NCBI GenBank assembly: GCA_903954055.1
Contig: CAJBMC010000097.1
Location: 1 to 41,763, forward strand
Source: an uncultured Actinomycetes bacterium
GTDB lineage: Bacteria > Actinomycetota > Actinomycetes > Nanopelagicales > Nanopelagicaceae
Direction of reading: 5' to 3'
Length of the DNA stretch: 41,763 nt
The notes below the pieces were generated by a model. It made no database searches, was not told the DNA's origin, and saw only the letters and a list, made by a program, of their open reading frames with translations. Shown in pieces: positions 1 through 8,795 of this stretch (position 1 is the first letter of the stretch; every line of letters starts with the position of its first letter). A program made the translations under genes and the position numbers.

Positions 1-369
1 GGATACACACTTGCCAACGATGTGACCTGTCGCGAATTGCAGAAGAAGGATGGCCAGTGGACTCGCGCTAAAGGCTTCGACACCTTCTGCCCACTTGGCC
101 CATGGATTGAGACTGATTTTGTGCCAGGCACCCAGCGCATCACTACAACTCTTAATGGCGAGATCAAGCAGGATGCAACTCTCGCCGACATGATCTTTAA
201 AGTGCCAGAGATTATTAACTTTGTCTCGAGCGTGATGACGCTACTTCCTGGTGATGTCATCATCACAGGTACACCTGCCGGTATCGGTCCTATGCCAGAG
301 CGTTCTGTCGTTGCAGTATCGATCGAAGGTCTCGGTCAACTAACAAATAAGGTGAGTGCTCGTCCATGA
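1..369 (+). CDS. Fumarylacetoacetate hydrolase family protein, C-terminal part (5' end outside window)
   Basis: Open frame from base 1 (GYTLANDVTCRELQKKDGQW...); GDVIITGTPAGIGPM is typical of the FAH C-terminal fold; TGA at 367-369. Confidence 0.85.
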   Translation, partial: GYTLANDVTCRELQKKDGQWTRAKGFDTFCPLGPWIETDFVPGTQRITTTLNGEIKQDATLADMIFKVPEIINFVSSVMTLLPGDVIITGTPAGIGPMPERSVVAVSIEGLGQLTNKVSARP

Positions 370-1826
370 GTTCTAAAAAAGTAAAAGTTCGATTTGCACC
401 TTCACCTACCGGCGACCTCCACGTTGGAAATATCCGTACCGCGCTCTTTGATTGGGCATTTGCTCGCCATACAGGTGGCACATTCTTATTTCGTATTGAA
501 GATACTGACACCACTCGCGTTACCCCTGAATACATCCAAGCTGCAATCGATACCTTAAAGTGGCTTGGACTCAATTGGGATGAGGGACCAGAGGTAGGTG
601 GCCCTAATGGTCCATATCTTCAATCACAACGCCTCGATATCTATGCAACATGGGCGCAGAAGTTTCTTGATCAGAAAGATGCCTATCACTGTTACTGCTC
701 TCCAGAGGAGTTAGAGGCAGTTCGCGAAGCACAACGCGCAGCAAATGTTGCACCTGGTTACAACGGACATTGTCGCGACCTCACCGCAGAACAAATTGCT
801 GCCTATAAGGCGCAGGGACGTGAAGCGGTAGTCCGTATGCGCATGCCTGATGGAACAACAACATTTACCGACGCTATCCGCGGTGAAGTGACATTCGACC
901 ACAAGTTCGTTCCAGATTTCGTGTTGGTCCGCGCAGATGGTTCGCCCTTATATACATTGGCCGTTGCCGTTGACGATATTTTGATGGAGGTCACCCATGT
1001 ATTGCGTGGTGAAGACCTGCTCTCATCAACTCCACGTCAGATCCGCGTCTATCAGGCGATGGGTGTGAAGTTAGAGGATTACCCAACATTTGCCCACCTT
1101 CCATTTGTGATGGGCCAGGACAATGCCAAGCTTTCAAAGCGCAATGGCGAAGTCTCTATCGCTTGGTATCGCGAGCAGGGCTATCTTCCTGAGGCGATCT
1201 GTAATTACCTCGCACTCCTTGGCTGGTCTCCTGGTGACGATCGCGAAAATGTCACAATGCAAGAGCTGACAGAGCTCTTCACTGTTGAAAAGGTTCACTC
1301 GTCACCTGCCCGCTTTGATATGAAGAAGCTTGAGGCAATCAATGGCGACAAGATTCGCGCACTGACCATCGATGAATTTCTCCGATGGACTCTGCCATTT
1401 CTCACCAAGGCTGGAATCATCACCGGCACTGATGCTGAGGTCGAATTAGTTAAGCGCGCGCTTCCAATTATTCAAGAGCGTATCGTCAAGCTCGATGAGA
1501 CACCTGCGTTATTGAAGTTCCTCTTTGTAAAAGAGTTTGCCGTAGATGCTGATGCAGTAGCAAAGATTTCTGATAGCGCATCGAAGGATGTATTGAAGCG
1601 TTCATTGAAAGAGCTTGAGTCAGTAAGTACATGGGATCACACATCAATCGAAGCGGTACTACGTGCGGCGTTGATTGAAGATATGGGTCTCAAGCCACGT
1701 ATTGCATTTACCGCTCTTCGAATTGCAACTACTGGAAGCACAATCTCTCCACCGCTCTTTGAGTCGATGGAGTTGCTCGGCCAAAGTACCTGTATTTCGC
1801 GTATTACAGCGGCCCTTAGCCTTTAA
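366..1826 (+). CDS. gltX: Glutamyl-tRNA synthetase
   Basis: RFAPSPTGDLHVGNIRTALFDW (HIGH-type motif), FRIEDTD, KLSKRNG (KMSKS-type motif); overlaps the upstream stop by 4 bp. Confidence 0.97.
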   Translation: MSSKKVKVRFAPSPTGDLHVGNIRTALFDWAFARHTGGTFLFRIEDTDTTRVTPEYIQAAIDTLKWLGLNWDEGPEVGGPNGPYLQSQRLDIYATWAQKFLDQKDAYHCYCSPEELEAVREAQRAANVAPGYNGHCRDLTAEQIAAYKAQGREAVVRMRMPDGTTTFTDAIRGEVTFDHKFVPDFVLVRADGSPLYTLAVAVDDILMEVTHVLRGEDLLSSTPRQIRVYQAMGVKLEDYPTFAHLPFVMGQDNAKLSKRNGEVSIAWYREQGYLPEAICNYLALLGWSPGDDRENVTMQELTELFTVEKVHSSPARFDMKKLEAINGDKIRALTIDEFLRWTLPFLTKAGIITGTDAEVELVKRALPIIQERIVKLDETPALLKFLFVKEFAVDADAVAKISDSASKDVLKRSLKELESVSTWDHTSIEAVLRAALIEDMGLKPRIAFTALRIATTGSTISPPLFESMELLGQSTCISRITAALSL

Positions 1827-1897
1827 AGGTTGGGGGAGAAGCACCCTTTTCCGTAAGGTAAACTTCTGCCTCGCACGTAAGTTCGTAAGAACTATCG

Positions 1898-1969
1898 TGG
1901 GGTATGGGGTAATTGGCAGCCCTGCTGATTCTGGTTCAGTAAGTCTAGGTTCGAGTCCTGGTACCCCAG
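1898..1969 (+). tRNA. tRNA-Gln (anticodon CTG)
   Basis: Acceptor TGGGGTA/TACCCCA, anticodon stem GCTGA/TCAGT with loop TTCTGGT, T-arm GGTTCGAGTCC. Confidence 0.93.
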
Positions 1970-2045
1970 CGCAGTACCGCAGGTGAAAAATTGAATATGT
2001 AATACGGAATGGGTTTTCTTGTAATTGTGAGAAAACTAGTCATCT

Positions 2046-2118
2046 GGCCCCGTCGTCTAGCGGCCCAGGACTCTGGCTTCTCAAGTCAGCTACGAGGGTT
2101 CGAATCCCTTCGGGGCTA
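2046..2118 (+). tRNA. tRNA-Glu (anticodon CTC)
   Basis: Acceptor GGCCCCG/CGGGGCT, anticodon loop TTCTCAA, T-arm GGGTTCGAATCCC. Confidence 0.94.
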
Positions 2119-2132
2119 CAACAGATATAAGT

Positions 2133-2176
2133 AAGTGCCATCTCTCATAAGAATCGAGAGGTGGCGCTTTTCTTTT
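2133..2176 (+). terminator. Intrinsic terminator after the tRNA genes
   Basis: 14 bp stem AAGTGCCATCTCTC / GAGAGGTGGCGCTT (with G-U pairs) followed by TTCTTTT. Confidence 0.85.
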
Positions 2177-2209
2177 ATTCAACGTTGGCGATTGCACTAT
2201 GGTGTTTCT

Positions 2210-3436
2210 ATGCGCATTATCAATACTGAGCAATTGAAATCCGTACTAGCTAATCTTCCCAGCAACCCACGCATTATCGCCTCGGGTAACTTTGCAACTC
2301 CCAATACGTTGCTCGGAGTCGCCGATCAGACTTTGCCTGAATTTCGTTTGCATATGCTCAATGCTCAGCCCGGTATTCCCGATCGCGAGGGCATTACCTA
2401 CGAGACCGCCTTTGTTGGCCACGGAATGCGCCGCCATCCAAGACTTAATTACATTCCTTCTCGCCTCTCGTTGTTGCCAGTTGTAATCCGCGATTACGCG
2501 CGCCCTGATGCAGTTTTCTTACATACTTCTGAGCAACGCCACGACACTGTTTCACTTGGCACCGAAGTAAATATTCTCCCCGCCGCAATCGATACAGCCC
2601 ACGCACATGGTGGCATCGTGATTGCACAAGCCAATAAGCAGATGCCCTACACATATGGCGATGCTCAAATTTATGAATCTGAGATTGATTACCTTGTGGA
2701 AGTCGATGAACCGTTATTGGTAAAGCCTGACACGACCTTCTCTGATGAGTCATTGATGATTGGTGACCGCATCGCATCTCTGATTGAAGATAATTCAACG
2801 CTGCAATTGGGTATTGGAGCCATTCCAGATTCAGTGCTCAACTCATTGAAGGAGCGTCGAGGTCTACGTATCTGGACTGAGATGTTCTCTGATGGAGTTT
2901 ATAACCTCCATAAATTAGGTGTACTTGATCCAGATATCTTGATTACCGCCTCATTTATCTTCGGCACCAAAGAGCTCTACGAATGGTTGCACCTCAATCG
3001 CCGGGTGCAGATGTTGCGGACTGAGAAGACCAACGACCCAAGCCTGATTGCGCGACAAGCCCGCATGACATCTATCAATGCCGCGCTTCAAATTGATTTA
3101 TATGACCAGGCAAATGCATCGCATGTTCGTGGTGAGATTTATAGTGGCTTTGGCGGCTCTACTGATTTCATCGTTGGAGCACTTCATAGCCGCGGCGGAC
3201 GTTCCTTTATGGCACTTCCTTCGTGGCATCCCAAGGCAAAGGTCTCATCGATTGTGCCGCGACTATCTGAGAATGTGACCAGCTTTCAGCACTCATTCGT
3301 TGTCACAGAACAAGGCGCCGCCGCATGCTTTGGTCACACTCAATCAGAGCAGGCAATGAACCTCATTAATAATGCAGCCCATTCCGATGCCAAGGAAGGT
3401 TTAGTTCAAGCCGCATCTCTATTTGGCTTGATTTAA
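2210..3436 (+). CDS. Acetyl-CoA hydrolase/transferase family (4-hydroxybutyrate CoA-transferase-like)
   Basis: Translation MRIINTEQLKSVL...LQLGIGAIPDSVL...FGGSTDFIVGA...FVVTEQGAA; start trimmed from the track's 2135, which lies inside the terminator. Confidence 0.85.
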   Translation: MRIINTEQLKSVLANLPSNPRIIASGNFATPNTLLGVADQTLPEFRLHMLNAQPGIPDREGITYETAFVGHGMRRHPRLNYIPSRLSLLPVVIRDYARPDAVFLHTSEQRHDTVSLGTEVNILPAAIDTAHAHGGIVIAQANKQMPYTYGDAQIYESEIDYLVEVDEPLLVKPDTTFSDESLMIGDRIASLIEDNSTLQLGIGAIPDSVLNSLKERRGLRIWTEMFSDGVYNLHKLGVLDPDILITASFIFGTKELYEWLHLNRRVQMLRTEKTNDPSLIARQARMTSINAALQIDLYDQANASHVRGEIYSGFGGSTDFIVGALHSRGGRSFMALPSWHPKAKVSSIVPRLSENVTSFQHSFVVTEQGAAACFGHTQSEQAMNLINNAAHSDAKEGLVQAASLFGLI

Positions 3437-3451
3437 ATTCTGATCTGAAAT

Positions 3452-3967
3452 TTATCGCTCAGATTGATGGCGGTCTGCCATGTTATCCATCAGCGCAAAG
3501 AGCACACCAGAGATAACAAAGGTCATATGAATACCGATTCGCCAACCTTCGCGCTTGGCATCAAATGGACCTTCCTGCATAAAGTCTTTGAGAAGTTCGA
3601 TAACAGAGATAGCGACCAGTGAGCCAATCAACTTAATCTTGAGTCCGCTGTAATCAACAGTTCCCATCCAGTGCGGACGATCTTCAGCACCTTCAGCAAC
3701 CTTGATCTTCGATACAAAGTTTTCATATCCAGCAAAAAGAATGATGATGATCAAATTTGCAAGTAATACTGTGTCGAGAAGTTCGAGCACCTGCAAGGTA
3801 TTTTCGCCAGGAGTCGAAACGGTGATGTGAGTCATCATGTGCCAGAAAGAGTGGAAGAAGCGATAGACGATCGGGACCAAGGTCAGCAAGAGGCCGACGT
3901 AGAGCGGTGCCAAGAACCAGCGACCAGCGAAGATTAATCTTTCAATAAGTGACTCAATTTTCTCCAT
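3452..3967 (-). CDS. UPF0114/YqhA-like membrane protein
   Basis: Translation MEKIESLIERLIFAGRWFLAPLYVGLL...DYSGLKIKLIGSLVAISVIELLKDF, typical of the family. Confidence 0.85.
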   Translation of the reverse strand: MEKIESLIERLIFAGRWFLAPLYVGLLLTLVPIVYRFFHSFWHMMTHITVSTPGENTLQVLELLDTVLLANLIIIILFAGYENFVSKIKVAEGAEDRPHWMGTVDYSGLKIKLIGSLVAISVIELLKDFMQEGPFDAKREGWRIGIHMTFVISGVLFALMDNMADRHQSER

Positions 3968-3995
3968 GGCGCGATTTTATCGGTAGCGTTCTCCT

Positions 3996-4373
3996 ATGGA
4001 CCGAATCAACACCATCAATCGCCGTATCGCTGAAAAAATCACCTCAGCGGTCTCAACTATGTGGTGCGCATATATCTTCGCCGCAATTGCCCTCATCTCA
4101 CTGCCGGCAGCCCTTCGCTCTGGCGACCCGCTGGTCATCGTGGCGTGGATTGCGCAGACATTCCTTCAGCTCGTCCTGCTGTCAATCATCATGGTGGGGC
4201 AGCAGGCATCATCAGATGCGGTAGCTCAAAAAATTAATGAGACTCATGAGGCTTCACTCGGTGAATTCGAACTGGCGAAAGAGGCTCGCAGCCTTGCCAA
4301 TCAAGAACTGGAAGAGCTCAAGAAGATTGCGAAAGAGATCCACCAAGTCCTTAAAGATGTTGAGAAAAAATAG
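3996..4373 (+). CDS. Small two-TM protein, DUF1003-like
   Basis: Two hydrophobic segments (WCAYIFAAIALISLPA, FLQLVLLSIIMVGQQ) plus a charged C-terminal helix. Confidence 0.6.
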   Translation: MDRINTINRRIAEKITSAVSTMWCAYIFAAIALISLPAALRSGDPLVIVAWIAQTFLQLVLLSIIMVGQQASSDAVAQKINETHEASLGEFELAKEARSLANQELEELKKIAKEIHQVLKDVEKK

Positions 4374-4386
4374 CAGTTTTCAAAGT

Positions 4387-4408
4387 ATGACCACTCTTGG
4401 TCATTTTT
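4387..4408 (+). terminator. Intrinsic terminator
   Basis: ATGACCA-CTCT-TGGTCAT followed by TTTT. Confidence 0.8.
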
Positions 4409-4448
4409 AGGCTTCATCTCAGTGGCCACCCGTGCCAATCTTTTCCTC

Positions 4449-6176
4449 ATGAAGTCTTGGAGAAGAGTTATAGCTCTAGTGTTTGCATCAGCACTAATCG
4501 GTATAACCACAACTGCCTATGCAGGCAATGATACGAGTTGGATACCCACCGACGTTAACTACTCTGAGCCAACGGTCCACTCTTTTGCCTTTAGTGACAA
4601 GATGCCGCTGCCTAATCAATTCTCGCTTTTACTGGGAGATAGCTACCCGGATTTCTATGTGTGCAAGTCAACATCAGACCCGGATTGCGCACAGAGCAAA
4701 ATCCTTAAATACAACTCGATCTTAAAAGTTTGCTCTACCGCTTCCGAGACTGATTGTGTCTCTGATGTAAAGGCGCTCGATGCTTCAGGCAATGCTTCAG
4801 CGGCGACCTTCTCTCAATACACAGTAAAGGATCACCTCAACGCATATCCGGCTGATGTAAAAGCTGGAATTCCAGCGGGCTCAATGCCAAGTATCTGGTC
4901 CATACCAAGTGCCCCACATAAATCTGGTAGCGATTACGCCGTCGTTGCCGGCATTAACGGCAACACCGATCGCGATGGCCACGAGACTTCAAGCGGAAGT
5001 TATATCCAAATCGCATTGATTCCGGTCTATCTCAAAGATTTTGGAACAGGTAAGGCAAGTATTGCGGAGGGTTGGAGCCAAGCGAAGCCGGGAATCTTCT
5101 ACGACTACTGCGCGACTTTCCAACAGACCGCGACAAATAAGAATGCCGACTGCAACCATGTCAATGGTGAAGCATGCATTCTTCCAACTAACGATCAAGG
5201 CAAGTGTTACGCAGAAGAACCATTCGGAGATGTTCAAAGATTCAATGTGCAGGTACGTCTATCTAAAGAACCGTCTGCCTGGATTCACGGTCGAATGATA
5301 GACCCTTCAATTTCGATTACGCCGTTAGCGACCGGGGGAGTCAATCTCTCGGTAACGGCTGGATCTACCTCGGTTCCGATGGTCTATCAAAGCGCCAAGT
5401 GGGCGGATCTTCCTGACAACTTAAAGAACTTATGGGTTGATTGCACATCTGATGGACGACTCTGTTCTGAATCTGGACTATTTCGCGGCCCCAACGTCGC
5501 TTCTAATTTCATGCAGCTCGCGAGTACTCTCGAAGGAAATGCTCAAGTAAATATCCTCGATTACGTATACCCTTTCGGCAAAGTCCCACTCAAGATTATG
5601 TCTGCCATTGCTCCCTTAGTTGGCGACAAATCAAATGCGGTCTCATCAACGTGGATGATGCGCACCTTATCGGGGCTTGAGATGAAAGATGCCAACCCTT
5701 GCTTTACCAATACCAAGGGCATCAAGGGAATTGTCACTACAAACTCCACTGCATACTCTGCCGGCCCACCTGAGTTCAAAGATGGATTCTTGAACTATCA
5801 GGTTGCATCTCCGCACTACAACCCTGATGGCAAGACTCCATTTAAAGGTAACTACAACCTTGTCATGAGATCAGATGTGGCACGTTGCCTTTATGGCTTC
5901 TCAAGCGCGCCAATATCAGCGGTAATCTCTGTATTGTCATCTGAAGGCAGCAGCGATGTTGCGACAACCGTGACTGGCGAGAAGAACGGATGGCTCTCGT
6001 TGAGCGCCAACAACTTCCAATTTTCTTCTCCAACGATTCAGGTGAAGTTGACGCAGGAAGCGCCCGCCGCAACACCGACTGCAAAGCAATCGACAATCAC
6101 CTGCCTTAAGGGTAAAACGATTAAAAAAGTCACAGCGGCCAATCCAACATGTCCAAAGGGATATAAGAAGAAGTAG
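4449..6176 (+). CDS. Secreted protein of unknown function with C-terminal TITCLKGKTIKKVTAANPTCPKGYKKK tail
   Basis: Signal peptide MKSWRRVIALVFASALIGITTTAYA; start trimmed from track 4422; long ORF with Cys-containing Lys-rich C-terminus. Confidence 0.8.
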   Translation: MKSWRRVIALVFASALIGITTTAYAGNDTSWIPTDVNYSEPTVHSFAFSDKMPLPNQFSLLLGDSYPDFYVCKSTSDPDCAQSKILKYNSILKVCSTASETDCVSDVKALDASGNASAATFSQYTVKDHLNAYPADVKAGIPAGSMPSIWSIPSAPHKSGSDYAVVAGINGNTDRDGHETSSGSYIQIALIPVYLKDFGTGKASIAEGWSQAKPGIFYDYCATFQQTATNKNADCNHVNGEACILPTNDQGKCYAEEPFGDVQRFNVQVRLSKEPSAWIHGRMIDPSISITPLATGGVNLSVTAGSTSVPMVYQSAKWADLPDNLKNLWVDCTSDGRLCSESGLFRGPNVASNFMQLASTLEGNAQVNILDYVYPFGKVPLKIMSAIAPLVGDKSNAVSSTWMMRTLSGLEMKDANPCFTNTKGIKGIVTTNSTAYSAGPPEFKDGFLNYQVASPHYNPDGKTPFKGNYNLVMRSDVARCLYGFSSAPISAVISVLSSEGSSDVATTVTGEKNGWLSLSANNFQFSSPTIQVKLTQEAPAATPTAKQSTITCLKGKTIKKVTAANPTCPKGYKKK

Positions 6177-6189
6177 CTAGAATCTGCCC

Positions 6190-6510
6190 ATGCAAAACTT
6201 CCTTGACTCCAGCCTGGCAACGCTCAATAAGAGCCTGACAATCGATGGCACGATATCGCGCCGCGATTTCTGGTACTTCATTCTATTTAGCTGGCTGCTC
6301 AGCATCGGAGCATCGATTCTCGACAACTTTGTCGCCGGCAACATCATCGAGAACATCCTCTCGATACTTTTCTTTATCCCCACACTTACCGCCGCAATCC
6401 GTCGCATGCATGACACAGATCATGCCGGGTGGTGGCTACTTGTTCCGTTTGTCAACATCGTATTCTTGTTAAGTTCAGGCATAGAGAGCCGCTGGAAGGC
6501 AGCCGAATAA
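6190..6510 (+). CDS. DUF805 family membrane protein
   Basis: SRRDFWYFILFSWLLS ... RRMHDTDHAGWWLLVPFVNIVFLL is the DUF805 signature. Confidence 0.9.
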   Translation: MQNFLDSSLATLNKSLTIDGTISRRDFWYFILFSWLLSIGASILDNFVAGNIIENILSILFFIPTLTAAIRRMHDTDHAGWWLLVPFVNIVFLLSSGIESRWKAAE

Positions 6511-6577
6511 CTCAAAAGCCCACCTTGAGCAGCCCTTTGAGTTACTATCATCAAAATATTGAGAGAAGAGGAAGATC

Positions 6578-6727
6578 ATGGGAGCTTGTACTTGTGGCTA
6601 CACCAGAGATGAAGAGAAGAATTGCGATTCAACTCATAAGGTCGTCAAGGCGGTAAAGGCTGACCTCGCGGAGAAGCTAGAAGCAAACGGCTTCCCTCAT
6701 GCAGCGGAGTATGTAAGGAATAACTAG
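6578..6727 (+). CDS. Small Cys-containing protein, 49 aa (not in ORF track)
   Basis: ATG...TAG encodes MGACTCGYTRDEEKNCDSTHKVVKAVKADLAEKLEANGFPHAAEYVRNN; purine-rich GAGAGAAGAGGAAG upstream; three Cys near the N-terminus. Confidence 0.65.
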   Translation: MGACTCGYTRDEEKNCDSTHKVVKAVKADLAEKLEANGFPHAAEYVRNN

Positions 6728-6836
6728 CAACGCTTTCCTGAACACCGGCAATAATTTAGACACTGACTCAAAATAAACCAGCTTCTAACGGAGGATAGGT
6801 AATTTCGCATTCTTAATAATCGAAATATTAATATCT

Positions 6837-8717
6837 TCAAGAAATAGCAGCAAGTGGAATTATCGGCGCTAGGGTCCGCGCTCCTGCGGCTAAAAGAGCA
6901 TGCTCCGTAGCATCAAAATCCGGAATAGGCGGGACGAAAATAATTAACCCCTCTCGACTCCGCGTGAGAAGTACACGATAACTATTTAGCCTCAATTGAA
7001 ATGGATCGTCTTGAGGGATGCGTGTTCGCATCTTTCGAAGCTCCCATGATGATCCCGTCCAGAGAAAATCATTTCCCCAAGCAACAATTGCCATATCCAG
7101 TTCTAGACCTTGGCAGCCGAACTCCGTAACAACCTGTTCGAAATTACAGCAGGACCCTGGTTCGCCTAAATTATTGTTGTACCACTTTGCATTTTTAACC
7201 AATTTCGTACTTTGAAAATCGTTACTGATTCCGTACTTTGTTAAAACCCTATCTTTTGATGAGGCGAGAATCCCATACCGCTTACTCATCTCACCAGAAA
7301 ATCTCTCGGACACATAACTTTTGGCAGCATCTAAATTGCGTGTTACAAAAATGGGGAAATTCTGAACTGAGATTCGCTCAGCAATCAGATTTGCTTCACG
7401 TAGTTGCCCCGTTAATAGAGCGGCAACCCAAGAGTGAAGTTCTTCGGCTTGCTTCGACCGGAGGGTGCGATTGAGATCCAATTCTTCATGCTCAATAACG
7501 TCTCTGCCTGGAAAATCTTTAGCAAACCGAGGAGGCGCATATACTTTCCACTTACTGCTCGCATGTTCTGAAGTTATTGCCTTGAACCAACCATCAATGC
7601 CTGCTTCCTCTCCTGTGTGAATCTCCTGGCCATGGCCAATTAATCCGACGAGAGTTGCCCATCCGCTAATTTTTTCACCAATAGAGATTAATAATTCAGG
7701 CTCGCTGTATGGGACGGCTTTCTTGATCATCATATAAGTTGAGTCCCAAGCCCTCTGGGCCTCATCAAAAACAACAATGTTTTGTTTCGGAATTTTTGAC
7801 GTTGTCCCGTACGATTTAATGAATGCATGTAGGTCGCTGACGAATGCCTTACTTTTTAGGGCATCCCGTAATACTTCAACCAGAGGTCCATTTCCTGAAA
7901 GAAAGATTGCCTGGGATGATTGATCGGAAGACTCGTACACAAATTGGAGACCCACCAAAGTCTTTCCGGCTCCAGGGACACCAGATACAAATGCCAAAAC
8001 TCTCTCGGAGTTTAATTCGGCATCACTGGCAATTTTTTTGAGTCTATCAACAGCCTTTGAGACACCGTACGATTCGGCGCGTTTGATTGAAGGTAGACGC
8101 TCGTTGTTGAAAATCATCTTTGCTGCTGCGATTAACGTTGGAAGAGGTGCGTAGTCACCTTTTAGCCAATCTTCCATATCGATTGGGATACTTTGAGGCG
8201 CAGCATCTAAAATTGCCGCAATTTTGTCTGGGGAAATAACAGTAACGGAGTCTCGCACTTCAAGGAGCCCACCGGTCTTTGTGGGAACCAAGTATGGGAT
8301 GACTGGCGTTCCATGCGATTTGGAATGATATTCGGAAAGATCCCTTGCGTAAGCCGCAACCTGATCAAGTGCCGAACGACTTAAAACTGGGTCTTGCTTA
8401 AACTCAAAAACAAAAATTCTTTCGGGTCCGAGGACTATGACGTCAGGTCGGCGGCCACCTTCAAGAGGTAGCTCGTATTCCAGAATTACAGACCATTTGA
8501 GTGAATCGGGCCGAGAGATAGCTAGATCGCGGAAAGCAGATTTAAGGACATTGACTTCTTCAAGCCATGCTTCGACTTGTGAATTTGCAGCATTGAAGCC
8601 AAGTAGTTCGTGAAGATGGCCTTCTAGGCTTTGCTCAACAAGGCTTACCGGTTGATCCAGAAATTGCCTGATTGAACCTGACCAGCCATGAGTTCTTCTA
8701 TCTGACTTCATGACCAT
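6837..8717 (-). CDS. DUF2075-type helicase/ATPase with N-terminal PD-(D/E)XK-like nuclease motif
   Basis: RRPDVIVLGPERIFVFEFKQ (PD...EFK), Walker A SGVPGAGKT, Walker B IVVFDEAQRAWD, C-terminal NSYRVLLTRSREG; start may be 8711 (MKSDRR). Confidence 0.85.
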   Translation of the reverse strand: MVMKSDRRTHGWSGSIRQFLDQPVSLVEQSLEGHLHELLGFNAANSQVEAWLEEVNVLKSAFRDLAISRPDSLKWSVILEYELPLEGGRRPDVIVLGPERIFVFEFKQDPVLSRSALDQVAAYARDLSEYHSKSHGTPVIPYLVPTKTGGLLEVRDSVTVISPDKIAAILDAAPQSIPIDMEDWLKGDYAPLPTLIAAAKMIFNNERLPSIKRAESYGVSKAVDRLKKIASDAELNSERVLAFVSGVPGAGKTLVGLQFVYESSDQSSQAIFLSGNGPLVEVLRDALKSKAFVSDLHAFIKSYGTTSKIPKQNIVVFDEAQRAWDSTYMMIKKAVPYSEPELLISIGEKISGWATLVGLIGHGQEIHTGEEAGIDGWFKAITSEHASSKWKVYAPPRFAKDFPGRDVIEHEELDLNRTLRSKQAEELHSWVAALLTGQLREANLIAERISVQNFPIFVTRNLDAAKSYVSERFSGEMSKRYGILASSKDRVLTKYGISNDFQSTKLVKNAKWYNNNLGEPGSCCNFEQVVTEFGCQGLELDMAIVAWGNDFLWTGSSWELRKMRTRIPQDDPFQLRLNSYRVLLTRSREGLIIFVPPIPDFDATEHALLAAGARTLAPIIPLAAIS

Positions 8718-8730
8718 AGCTAATCAGTTA

Positions 8731-8759
8731 GATCTGACAGATCAAAGCACCTGACAGGT
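8731..8759. promoter_or_regulatory. Two tandem palindromes between divergent DUF2075 genes (candidate operators)
   Basis: GATCTGACAGATC (8731-8743) and ACCTGACAGGT (8749-8759), both centred on CTGACAG, centres 17 bp apart. Confidence 0.6.
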
Positions 8760-8795
8760 CACTCAATTGTCCTAATCACGTAATAGCCTTATCTA

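Noticed and set aside
1675-1986. 103 aa plus-strand ORF
   Set aside because: Overlaps the gltX 3' end out of frame and runs through tRNA-Gln.
6509-6543. AACTCAAA ... TTTGAGTT inverted repeat after the DUF805 gene as a terminator
   Set aside because: Stem is AT-rich and lacks a T-tract; too weak to call as terminator.
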